Source: Oscillospiraceae bacterium (GTDB lineage: Bacteria > Bacillota > Clostridia > Oscillospirales > Ruminococcaceae). Taken from it: a DNA stretch of 10,067 nt. Shown piece after piece: positions 1 to 6,552 of the stretch (its first letter is position 1; each line of letters starts with the position of its first letter). The translations under genes were made by a program, and so were the position numbers. The stretch is taken from assembly GCA_016302225.1 (NCBI GenBank), contig JAEDOB010000061.1, forward strand, positions 1 to 10,067, written 5' to 3'. The notes below the pieces were generated by a model, which saw only the letters and a list, made by a program, of their open reading frames with translations, had not been told where the DNA came from and did not search any database.

Positions 1-49
1 CCTTGCCCTCAAAGGGGATCTTGCCTATGTTCTTGAAAAATTCGCTCAT
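1..49 (-). CDS. xylA: Xylose isomerase, N-terminal fragment (runs off the left edge)
   Basis: Only the first 16 codons are in the window. Read on the minus strand from the ATG at 47-49 they give MSEFFKNIGKIPFEGK. This matches the family's usual opening, an aromatic-rich first ten residues followed by a basic/acidic 'FEG' segment, and resembles ruminococcal xylose isomerases. The start is well supported: AGGAGG lies 9 nt upstream (plus-strand cctcct at 59-64). Xylose isomerase interconverts D-xylose and D-xylulose in the cytoplasm. The gene sits 79 bp downstream of the GH3 glycosidase on the same strand with no convincing terminator between them, so cotranscription is likely. A pentose isomerase fits the GH3 enzyme being a beta-xylosidase. 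The call rests on a short peptide plus context; another sugar isomerase is possible but less likely. Confidence 0.68.
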   Translation of the reverse strand, partial: MSEFFKNIGKIPFEGK

Positions 50-128
50 TGGAATGAACCTCCTAAAATTTATGAAATATGTTAATGTATGTTCCCGCCT
101 GTGACGGTAAATCACACATTGGTATACA

Positions 129-2207
129 TTACAGGTTTATCTCTGTGCTGACACACTTTGTTCCGTTCAGCTTTTCGCTTAATTCATCGGGCTGATGTGT
201 TCCCGCAAACAGCGTAAATTTGCTGCCGAAGAGTTTGCGCTGACCGTTTTCGTCAACAGCGGTAAATGCCTTTTCGGAAATGGGCATCTCCACGGAAATT
301 TTTTCGCCCGCCGCAAGATTTACCCTCTTAAAACCACACAGGCTTACATTGGGAACGGCGTTTTCACAGTAGTCCTTGATGTAAAGCTGGATAACGTCCT
401 CGGACGGTTTGTCGCCCGTATTTTCAGCAGTCACAACAGCCTTGCCGTCCTTATATTCAACCGATGTGCAAACGATTTTCCCATATGTCAGACCGTAACC
501 GAAGGGGAAAAGCACGTTGTTTTCCGCATAACGGTAGGTGCGGTTCTTCATGGAATAATCGGTAAATTCGGGAAGCAGCTCAGATTTCTCATAGAAAGTA
601 ACAGGCAGCTTTCCAGACGGTGAAACATCTCCGAAAAGAATCCTTGCAAGAGCAGTACCTCCCTCGGAACCCGGGTACCATGCGTGAATGAGCGCATCGG
701 GTTCGCACTCGGTATTTACGGCACTTCCCGCAGCGCAAACCACAATAACAGGCTTGCCCGTTTTCATTATCTTGTCAACGAGGATACGCTGGCTTTCGGG
801 CAGACGGATATCGTTCTTATCGCCTGAGGAGAACTCATTTCCTGTATCTCCCTCTTCACCCTCAATGGTGGAGTCAAGTCCCACGCAAAGCACAACAGCA
901 TCGGCATTATCGGCAGCCGCCAATGCTTCCGCATATCTGTCGCCCGCCTGTGCAAGTCCCGAAACCCTGTCCTTATAGAGATGACAGCCCTCGGCAAAGA
1001 TAACTCTGCCGCCGAATCTCTCGCTGATACCGTCAAGGAATGTCACATATTTGTCGGCAGTACCGTTGTAATTTCCCTCCAGAGCGATACGGCTGTTGCT
1101 GTTGGGGCCGATTACCGCAATGGTCTTTATCTTGCTTTCGTCAAGAGGAAGAATGCCGTTATTTTTCAGCATTACCATGGATTTTTCGGCACATTCAAGA
1201 GAAACAGCCTTATTTTCCTTGCTTGAAACAACGGTATAAGGAATATCATCAAACTCCGTTTTTTTGTCGAACATACCCAATCTTATCCTCGTTCTCATAA
1301 GGTGGATACATGCTTTTCTGATATCCTCCTTTGTGATAAGACCCTCTTCAAGAGCGGCAAGAAGATACACATATGTACAGCCGCAGTTTACATCGCAGCC
1401 TGCCTTTAAAGCCATTGCCGCTGATTCAACGGGATTGGAGGTCAGACCGTGATGCTCGTGGAAATCACGTATTGCCCAGCAGTCGGAAACAAAATATCCG
1501 TCAAAGCCCCATTCCTTCAGCTTTGCCATAAGGAAATTGCTTGCACATGCACCTTCTCCGTTTACACGGTTATATGCACCCATAACGCTTTCAACATGAG
1601 CGTCCTTTACAAGTGCTTCAAATGCGGGGAGATAGGTTTCCTCCATATCCTTCTTTGATGCACGTGCATCAAATTCGTGACGAACAGCCTCAGGACCGCT
1701 GTGAACGGCAAAATGCTTTGCGCAGGCAGCAGCCCTGAGAGTATTACCGTCGCCCTGAAGTCCCTTTACATATGCTTTGCCGTTTTCAGCGGTAAGAAAA
1801 GGGTCCTCGCCGTAGGTTTCGTGACCTCTGCCCCATCGGGGGTCTCTGAAAATATTAATGTTAGGTGCCCAAAGAGTAAGCCCCTTGTAAATATCTCTGT
1901 CATCGTACTTTGTGTAGGCATTGTATTTTGCTCTTGTTTCGGTGGATGTGATATTTCCCGCCTTTTCAACAAGGTCGGTGTCAAACATTGCTGCCATACC
2001 TATTGCCTGAGGGAACATGGTAGCAACGCCCGAACGTGCAAGACCGTGAAGTCCTTCGTTCCACCAGTTATACGCAGGTATGTTAAGTCTTGGAACGGAA
2101 GGCGCATCATATCTCAGTTGACTTGCCTGTTCCTCGACGGTCATTTCGTCAGCTAATGCTTCTGCTCTTTCAAGAGGTGAAAGTGATTCATCAAGATATT
2201 TTTTCAT
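129..2207 (-). CDS. GH3 family beta-xylosidase / beta-glucosidase, cytoplasmic
   Basis: Glycoside hydrolase family 3 enzyme, 692 aa, predicted to remove xylose (or glucose) from the non-reducing end of imported oligosaccharides with retention of configuration. The N-terminal TIM-barrel domain (about 1-310) opens with YNWWNEGLHGLARSG (46-60), a signature typical of the beta-xylosidase branch. It carries RDPRWGRGHETYGEDPFL (121-138), the Lys-His pair at 164-165 and NRVNG (213-217). The nucleophile is Asp242 in FVSDCW. The alpha/beta sandwich domain (about 345-575) has SMVMLKNNGILPL and the acidic IEGEEGD segment (448-454), which probably supplies the general acid/base. A fibronectin-III-like domain closes the protein (about 600-670). 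There is no signal peptide or PA14 insert, so the enzyme is intracellular and depends on transport. AGGAAA 9 nt before the ATG supports the start. It lies 26 bp after the mutarotase-fold gene and before xylA. Arabinosidase or beta-glucosidase activity cannot be excluded. Confidence 0.9.
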   Translation of the reverse strand: MKKYLDESLSPLERAEALADEMTVEEQASQLRYDAPSVPRLNIPAYNWWNEGLHGLARSGVATMFPQAIGMAAMFDTDLVEKAGNITSTETRAKYNAYTKYDDRDIYKGLTLWAPNINIFRDPRWGRGHETYGEDPFLTAENGKAYVKGLQGDGNTLRAAACAKHFAVHSGPEAVRHEFDARASKKDMEETYLPAFEALVKDAHVESVMGAYNRVNGEGACASNFLMAKLKEWGFDGYFVSDCWAIRDFHEHHGLTSNPVESAAMALKAGCDVNCGCTYVYLLAALEEGLITKEDIRKACIHLMRTRIRLGMFDKKTEFDDIPYTVVSSKENKAVSLECAEKSMVMLKNNGILPLDESKIKTIAVIGPNSNSRIALEGNYNGTADKYVTFLDGISERFGGRVIFAEGCHLYKDRVSGLAQAGDRYAEALAAADNADAVVLCVGLDSTIEGEEGDTGNEFSSGDKNDIRLPESQRILVDKIMKTGKPVIVVCAAGSAVNTECEPDALIHAWYPGSEGGTALARILFGDVSPSGKLPVTFYEKSELLPEFTDYSMKNRTYRYAENNVLFPFGYGLTYGKIVCTSVEYKDGKAVVTAENTGDKPSEDVIQLYIKDYCENAVPNVSLCGFKRVNLAAGEKISVEMPISEKAFTAVDENGQRKLFGSKFTLFAGTHQPDELSEKLNGTKCVSTEINL

Positions 2208-2233
2208 TTTTTTATTTCCTTTCGGATAATTAT

Positions 2234-3148
2234 TTACTTTATAAGTTCCTTTATTCGTGCGCTGATGTCGTCCATCATATCGGAAGGCTCGGCATCCCCG
2301 TTGTTGTCAAGAAGACACCACTGTTCGGAAATGACAGCTTCTTCGCCGCTTGCATATTTCCGTTTTTCACCCAGAAGTTCACATTCAAGGAAAAGATTGT
2401 TGGTGTATACTTCAAAGTTGCAGGAATAATCGGGGTAGCAGACGTCCTGGTATTCGGGAATGCATTTTGCGAATATCTGATCCTTTACTGCATATATCGC
2501 AAAGCCATCCTCAAGATTAAAGCCTGCCTTGAATGCCTTTCTGATGAAGCGGTCCTGCCTGATACGGACGTCCGAATTGCTCAAACGGAATCTGCTGTCG
2601 TAAATGTCCGTATAATCCCACAGACTCATGACTCTGTTGGGAAGATAGCCTCTTTTTTTGGTGTTTACGGGGATCATGCATACTCCGCCGTCGGTAAGGC
2701 TTGTTACCGACCATGGTGCAAATTCAGCATCACTGTCGGAAAGGTTTTTGATCTTGTGGGTAAGCTTTACCACAGGAGCAGACTCGTTCATCTCCACAAT
2801 AATTGTAAATTCCTTTCCGAACGGAGTAACGGGGGGCTTTAAAACAAGCTCATTTTCGGTAATGCTGAAGCTTACAGTACCGTTATCGGGATAATAGGTC
2901 TCGGGGTTGACCTCGGGGGCACACCATATTCTGTGACCGCCGTAAGCCACCCAGCAGCCATATTCGCCAGCAGGCTCGGTAAAGCGGCGGTCGATATCCT
3001 CAAACAGAACGTTTTCCTTGTCATTTCGGGAGAAATAGATGATTCTCGGACCTACATCAACTGTAACGCCGAGAGAGATAAGACCGTTGTTAAGAAAAAT
3101 GCAGTTTCCGAAATTCTTGTACTGTCTTTTTATAACGCTGATGCTCAT
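2234..3148 (-). CDS. Mutarotase-fold (DUF4380-like) protein of a sugar operon
   Basis: 304-aa protein that I read as a galactose-mutarotase-fold, DUF4380-like protein. Visible marks are DVGPRI (31-36), the GGHRIWCAPE loop (70-79) that is characteristic of the family, EFAPWSVT (142-149) and a C-terminal FEVYTNNLFLECELLG strand pair (245-260). The rest is beta-rich, with no signal peptide or membrane segment, so it is probably cytoplasmic. Members of this fold include aldose 1-epimerases, which interconvert sugar anomers, but the activity of DUF4380 proteins is not established to my knowledge. It is the first gene of the minus-strand operon, 26 bp ahead of the GH3 glycosidase. That suggests a role with the freed sugar or an oligosaccharide, either as an anomerase or as a sugar-binding protein. 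A GAAGG sits 12 nt before the ATG, a longer spacing than its neighbours have, so the start is likely but less secure. Confidence 0.72.
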   Translation of the reverse strand: MSISVIKRQYKNFGNCIFLNNGLISLGVTVDVGPRIIYFSRNDKENVLFEDIDRRFTEPAGEYGCWVAYGGHRIWCAPEVNPETYYPDNGTVSFSITENELVLKPPVTPFGKEFTIIVEMNESAPVVKLTHKIKNLSDSDAEFAPWSVTSLTDGGVCMIPVNTKKRGYLPNRVMSLWDYTDIYDSRFRLSNSDVRIRQDRFIRKAFKAGFNLEDGFAIYAVKDQIFAKCIPEYQDVCYPDYSCNFEVYTNNLFLECELLGEKRKYASGEEAVISEQWCLLDNNGDAEPSDMMDDISARIKELIK

Positions 3149-3250
3149 AATATTGATCGACCTTCTTTAAAATCTGCATTTACGTCTGAAACACAGGGCA
3201 GAAAGAAGTTCATTTTCTTCCGGCGTTCATCGGACGTATTGTTTGTATAA

Positions 3251-3280
3251 ATTATATAACAAATATATGATGTTTACTAA
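3251..3280 (-). promoter_or_regulatory. Possible promoter of the DUF4380-GH3-xylA operon
   Basis: On the minus strand a perfect TATAAT (plus-strand attata, 3251-3256) is preceded by a weak -35, TTAGTA (plus 3275-3280), with an 18-bp spacer. It would give a leader of about 95 nt before the ATG at 3148. The -10 lies inside an imperfect palindrome with TTTGT...ACAAA arms (3242-3263), which could be an operator. The surroundings are so AT-rich that chance matches are expected. Confidence 0.35.
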
Positions 3281-3331
3281 CCGTTTTTTGCGTTTTTGAT
3301 TTCACATATTGTGCTATTTTTATAATCTTGA

Positions 3332-3349
3332 TTTGTATTTCCATACAAA
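3332..3349. promoter_or_regulatory. Perfect palindrome, candidate operator in the divergent region
   Basis: TTTGTAT-TTCC-ATACAAA is a perfect inverted repeat with 7-bp arms and a 4-bp centre. It sits 15 bp upstream of the araC-family gene's -35 box and about 75 bp from the possible promoter of the opposing operon. It is well placed to be a regulator binding site serving both. AraC-type regulators more often bind direct repeats, so a different regulator such as a LacI-type protein could use it. Confidence 0.4.
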
Positions 3350-3364
3350 AAGAAATTATAAGTA

Positions 3365-3393
3365 TTGCGTTTTTATGCAGGACGTGTTATTAT
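3365..3393 (+). promoter_or_regulatory. Promoter of the AraC-family regulator
   Basis: TTGCGT (3365-3370), a 17-bp spacer, then TATTAT (3388-3393) with an extended -10 TG at 3385-3386. Transcription would start near 3400, leaving a leader of about 80 nt. The -35 is only partly consensus, but spacing and the extended -10 support it. Confidence 0.5.
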
Positions 3394-3417
3394 ATTAATG
3401 TAAATGAAAATAACAAT

Positions 3418-3428
3418 AATTTGTGCAA
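3418..3428. promoter_or_regulatory. AATTTGYGCAA motif, copy 1 (araC leader)
   Basis: AATTTGTGCAA contains the near-palindrome TTGTGCAA (3421-3428). A copy differing by one base (AATTTGCGCAA, 8398-8408) lies upstream of the transporter promoter. Here it would fall about 20-30 nt downstream of the predicted start site, a location suited to repression or autoregulation. This is motif matching by eye in AT-rich DNA. Confidence 0.28.
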
Positions 3429-3479
3429 AAGTTATTGGGTCAAAATATACAATATCAATAACAGAAAGGTGAGACTTGT

Positions 3480-4343
3480 ATGATCGTACATCTTAACGGC
3501 GATTTTGAAACAGTTGATTATGTTCAAAACCGAAGCGTTCTTTTATACGACAATATCGAGAATGAGGAATATCCTCTTCACTGGCACAACGCCATCGAGA
3601 TAATAATGCCTCTCACAAACGGCTTTGAAGCCATTTGCGGCGGCAGGGAATATAAGCTTAACGAAAGGGATATCCTGATAATTCCCGGGGGTACCCTTCA
3701 CAATCTGAAAGCACAGTCCGGCAGAAGACTTATCTTCCTGTGCAACAACAATTCCATTGTGGCAAATCCCGCACTGTCAGAGCTTTATTCCGTCCTTTTT
3801 GAGCCAGTGCTGATAAATTCAGATTATGATAAGGAATTTCTTAAGTCTATGAACCATATTCTTGAGGAAATATATGTTTTATATTCAAATTTCACCGACA
3901 TTACCGAGGTGTATATCTACTTAAAGCTGGTGACTCTCCTTGCGAGGGTAAAGGAGTATCAGCAGAGCGAGATAAAATATGATGACGGCGGAAAATATGT
4001 GGACAAATTCAATCTTATACTCAAATATATTGAGCAGAATTATACAAACGATATCACTCTTGAAAAACTTGCAGATATCGCCGGCTACAGTCCTTATCAT
4101 TTTTCAAGGATATTCAAAAAATACAGCAGCACGACCTTTATAAACTTCCTGAACCGCCGCCGAATAAAAGCCGCCGAGCTTCTTCTTCTCGAAAACGGCA
4201 GCTCCATAACCGACGTGGCAATGCAGGTAGGATTTGCAAGTCTTACGACCTTCAATCGAGTATTTAAAAGCATTAACGGCTGTACTCCCTCCGAATACAA
4301 GAAGCTTTACAGAACTTCTCAGACTTCCGAAAGGTTTTCATGA
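3480..4343 (+). CDS. AraC-family transcriptional regulator with cupin sensor domain
   Basis: 287-aa DNA-binding regulator. The N-terminal half (about 15-90) is an AraC-type cupin arm with the HWHN metal/ligand-pocket signature (34-37), followed by strands ending in ILIIPGGTLHNL. A helical linker follows. The C-terminal HTH_18 domain has both helix-turn-helix units: one around ITLEKLADIAGYSPYHFSRIFKK, the second around SITDVAMQVGFASLTTFNRVFK, then the family's closing GCTPSEYKKL. AGGTGAG 6 nt before the ATG fixes the start. It is divergent from the glycosidase operon and convergent with the transporter operon, so it probably senses a sugar or sugar-derived ligand and controls one or both (inference). 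AraC proteins with this layout are commonly activators of sugar-uptake genes. The target is not shown by sequence alone. Confidence 0.88.
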   Translation: MIVHLNGDFETVDYVQNRSVLLYDNIENEEYPLHWHNAIEIIMPLTNGFEAICGGREYKLNERDILIIPGGTLHNLKAQSGRRLIFLCNNNSIVANPALSELYSVLFEPVLINSDYDKEFLKSMNHILEEIYVLYSNFTDITEVYIYLKLVTLLARVKEYQQSEIKYDDGGKYVDKFNLILKYIEQNYTNDITLEKLADIAGYSPYHFSRIFKKYSSTTFINFLNRRRIKAAELLLLENGSSITDVAMQVGFASLTTFNRVFKSINGCTPSEYKKLYRTSQTSERFS

Positions 4344-4348
4344 ATCAT

Positions 4349-4387
4349 ACACCGAACTGTTTGTTAAATGTGCGGTGTTTTGTTTAC
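4349..4387 (+). terminator. Probable terminator of the AraC-family gene
   Basis: ACACCG (4349-4354) pairs with CGGTGT (4373-4378), followed by a run of mostly T (ttttgttt) to 4387. It starts 6 bp after the stop codon. The loop is long (18 nt), so this is a moderate candidate, with the stronger hairpin at 4455-4491 as backup. Confidence 0.45.
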
Positions 4388-4454
4388 TCTGCTGTCTAAG
4401 TGACGTTTTTAGGGGGGATACCCATTATTTAGCTTTTGTTATATCGCATAACAC

Positions 4455-4491
4455 GTCAAAAAAAGCCACCATTTCGGGTGACTTTTTTGAC
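4455..4491. terminator. Bidirectional intrinsic terminator between convergent genes
   Basis: GTCAAAAAA...TTTTTTGAC arms enclose a GC-rich stem (GCCACC against GGGTGAC, one C-A mismatch) and an ATTTCG loop. A-rich sequence on the left and T-rich on the right make it work on both strands. It lies 38 bp beyond the stop of the LplC-like permease and 112 bp beyond the regulator gene, as expected for a shared terminator of convergent genes. Confidence 0.82.
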
Positions 4492-4528
4492 ATGCTGAGC
4501 TATCTGAAGGGACAGCCTTTTTAGCGTA

Positions 4529-5500
4529 TCATTCCTTAACGCCGCCGATGGTCAGACCCGCAACGAAATATTTCTGCAGGAAAGGATACAGGCAGATGAT
4601 AGGAAGTGAAGTGATAACGGTGGCAGCTGCACGAACGGAAGTCGGAGTTACCATACCGCTTGCGTGTTCCATGGATTGAGCTGTCTGTCCCTTGCCCGAA
4701 GTGGTTACGGCACTGAGGAGCTTCATCAGCTCATACTGCAGAGTAGTCAGATCATCGCTCATACGGTTATAGAGCATTGCGTCGAACCATGAGTTCCACT
4801 GACCTACTGCCGTAAAGAGGGCAACTGTTGCGATAACGGGCATACAAAGCGGGAAAATTATCTTGATGAAGATAGTAAAGTGTCCAGCACCGTCGATCTC
4901 AGCGGATTCGCTGAGGCTTTCGGGAAGTCCGTTCATATATGTTCTGATAACCAGCATATTGAATGCGCTTACCATTCCGGGGAGGATATATACCCAGAAG
5001 CTGTTGGTAAGACCAAGAGACTTATACACAAGGAATACGGGGATAAGTCCGCCCGATACATACATTGTGACAACATAAAGCAGAGAAAGCTGTTTCTTTA
5101 AAACAAAGTTCTTGCGGCTGATGACATATGCAAGCAGTGCTGTTACAAATGTTGAGGAAACCGTTCCGATAACCGTTCTGAGGACGGAAATGAGGGCTGC
5201 TCTGGGCATAAGCTCCTTGCGGAGAACCGCCTTGTAGTTGTCCCAAGTGAACATTCTGGGCAGAAGGTGAATGCCGCCTCTGAGTGCGTCGGTACCGTCA
5301 TTTAAGGAAACCGCAACTGTATTCAGAAGAGGATACAGCGTTACAACGGTGAATAATATCATTATGATAAGATTTATGGTATCAAAAATAATGTCGCCCG
5401 TAGTTCTTCGGCTGAGCATTGATTTTTTTCCGTTGCCTATGTACTTAGCGTCTTTTATTTCGTGATGTATCTCTTCGGGTACTTTAGTTCTTCTTGTCAT
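4529..5500 (-). CDS. Sugar ABC transporter permease, LplC/YtcP type
   Basis: 323-aa inner-membrane permease of a CUT1 carbohydrate importer. After a basic cytoplasmic N-terminus (1-38) come hydrophobic segments near 40-63, 105-127, 138-160, 168-186, 215-235 and 295-312, the six-helix layout of the family. The ATPase-contacting EAA loop reads ESAEIDGAGHFTIFIKIIFP (198-217). The stretch LTTLQYELMKLL (251-262) and the ending VAGLTIGGVKE are typical of the LplC/YtcP group. A strong AGGAGG 8 nt before the ATG supports the start. It is the last gene of the operon, 18 bp after its partner permease. No ATPase gene is nearby; firmicute CUT1 systems commonly share an MsmX-like ATPase encoded elsewhere. 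The Lpl group includes aldouronate (acidic xylo-oligosaccharide) importers, which would suit the glycosidase neighbours, but the substrate is inferred. Confidence 0.92.
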   Translation of the reverse strand: MTRRTKVPEEIHHEIKDAKYIGNGKKSMLSRRTTGDIIFDTINLIIMILFTVVTLYPLLNTVAVSLNDGTDALRGGIHLLPRMFTWDNYKAVLRKELMPRAALISVLRTVIGTVSSTFVTALLAYVISRKNFVLKKQLSLLYVVTMYVSGGLIPVFLVYKSLGLTNSFWVYILPGMVSAFNMLVIRTYMNGLPESLSESAEIDGAGHFTIFIKIIFPLCMPVIATVALFTAVGQWNSWFDAMLYNRMSDDLTTLQYELMKLLSAVTTSGKGQTAQSMEHASGMVTPTSVRAAATVITSLPIICLYPFLQKYFVAGLTIGGVKE

Positions 5501-5518
5501 GAAGCTGTCCTCCTTCCT

Positions 5519-6460
5519 TTAGAATAGATGCTCTTCGCCCATCTTCTTAGCTATCTGATTTGCAGCAACTATGAGGATAAGGCTTACGACGCTCTTAAAT
5601 ATACCTGCGGCTGTACCAAGCGAATAGTCTGCCTGGCTGATACCGTATTTCAGAACGTAAATGTCAATAGTTTGCGCAACGCTCTGTACCAGACCGTTTC
5701 CGAGGAGGTACTGTACCTCAAAGCCCGCATTAAGAACGTTACCGATGTTCATAATAAGCAGAATGAAGAATGTGGGCTTGATGCCGGGGAGAGTAATGTG
5801 CCATATCTTTGCAAGTCTGCCTGCACCGTCAATGGAAGCAGCCTCATACAGGTCGGGGCTGATAGATGTAATGGCGGCGAGATAGATGATACTGTTCCAG
5901 CCTGTTTCCTTCCAGACGTTTGCAAAACCTACTATCCACCAGAACCATTTCGGATCGGCAAGGAAGTTAAAGGGCTTGTCAAGTATGCCTGTTGCTACAA
6001 GCACTTCGTTGATGATACCGTTTTCTGTGGAAAGAACGTCAAATACGATACCTGTAACAATTACCCATGAGAGGAAGTGCGGAAGATATGAGATAGTCTG
6101 TACAAGCTTTTTGCCCCTGACAAATCTAAATTCACTCAGCAGGATAGCAAACAGCACGGCAGTAACCGTACCCAATACAAGATTGATAACGCCCATTGCA
6201 AGAGTGTTTCTGATGACCTTTAAAAACTGATCGTTTGAGAAAAGGAACTCAAACTTGTCAAGTCCAACAAACTGTGAATGAAGCAGACCATTCTTCGGCT
6301 TATAATTCTGGAATGCCATAAGCCAACCCCCAAGGGGTACATAGCAGAAAATTATAACATAAATGATAAAGGGGATCGAAAGAAGTATCAGCACCTTCTG
6401 GCTTTTTATCTGCTTCCATGTGATACCCTGTTTCTTTTCAGATGTTGAAGCTTTTGCCAT
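5519..6460 (-). CDS. Sugar ABC transporter permease, LplB type
   Basis: 313-aa inner-membrane permease that pairs with the LplC-like protein. Hydrophobic segments lie near 24-48, 85-108, 125-145, 172-200, 230-246 and 284-300. The EAA loop reads EAASIDGAGRLAKIWHITLP (206-225) and faces the shared ATPase. The motifs YVPLGGWLMAFQNYKP (40-55) and SYLPHFLSWVIVTGIVFD (124-141) are characteristic of the LplB group. It follows the binding-protein gene by 92 bp and precedes lplC by 18 bp. The nearest Shine-Dalgarno, AAGGAG, is about 15 nt from the ATG, unusually far, yet no in-frame ATG, GTG or TTG lies in that gap. Translation may therefore start less efficiently than for the neighbours, in keeping with the lower permease demand relative to binding protein. 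Confidence 0.92.
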   Translation of the reverse strand: MAKASTSEKKQGITWKQIKSQKVLILLSIPFIIYVIIFCYVPLGGWLMAFQNYKPKNGLLHSQFVGLDKFEFLFSNDQFLKVIRNTLAMGVINLVLGTVTAVLFAILLSEFRFVRGKKLVQTISYLPHFLSWVIVTGIVFDVLSTENGIINEVLVATGILDKPFNFLADPKWFWWIVGFANVWKETGWNSIIYLAAITSISPDLYEAASIDGAGRLAKIWHITLPGIKPTFFILLIMNIGNVLNAGFEVQYLLGNGLVQSVAQTIDIYVLKYGISQADYSLGTAAGIFKSVVSLILIVAANQIAKKMGEEHLF

Positions 6461-6491
6461 AGCGAATTTGTTTCACTCCTTATTGTAAGTT

Positions 6492-6520
6492 GACGGAACC
6501 GCTTTTTATGCGATCCCGTC
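6492..6520 (-). promoter_or_regulatory. Intercistronic stem-loop between binding protein and permeases
   Basis: On the minus-strand transcript, GACGGGATCGC (from plus 6520 down) pairs over 11 continuous base pairs, two of them G-U wobbles, with GCGGTTCCGTC around a 7-nt ATAAAAA loop. No U-tract follows, so it is not a classic terminator. Such stem-loops between a binding-protein gene and its permease genes usually protect the upstream mRNA from 3'-to-5' decay or cause partial termination, raising binding protein over permease. The structure is read directly; the role is inference. Confidence 0.65.
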
Positions 6521-6552
6521 ATACTTATCATGCAATACTTTATGCTTAGTTA

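Larger units (their letters stand above)
3149..3479. other. Divergent intergenic region, no gene
   Basis: 331 bp between the divergent DUF4380 and AraC-family genes. It is AT-rich, with no coding potential that I can support on either strand. Its content is regulatory: the two promoters, the 3332-3349 palindrome, the 3242-3263 imperfect palindrome and the AATTTGYGCAA motif, each described separately or under the promoter entries. Confidence 0.7.

Noticed and set aside
100..116. TGTGA-N7-TCACA resembling a CRP site, between GH3 and xylA
   Set aside because: The CRP consensus has a 6-bp spacer, and CRP control of this kind is not expected in Clostridia. It lies inside an apparent operon with only 5-bp arms and no U-tract, so it is also not a terminator.
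2090..2842. 250-codon open frame on the plus strand across the GH3/DUF4380 junction
   Set aside because: It covers two well-supported minus-strand genes and has no ribosome binding site or recognisable domain.
5528..6070. 180-codon plus-strand frame opposite the LplB-like permease
   Set aside because: Shadow of the permease; Cys-rich without ordered motifs.
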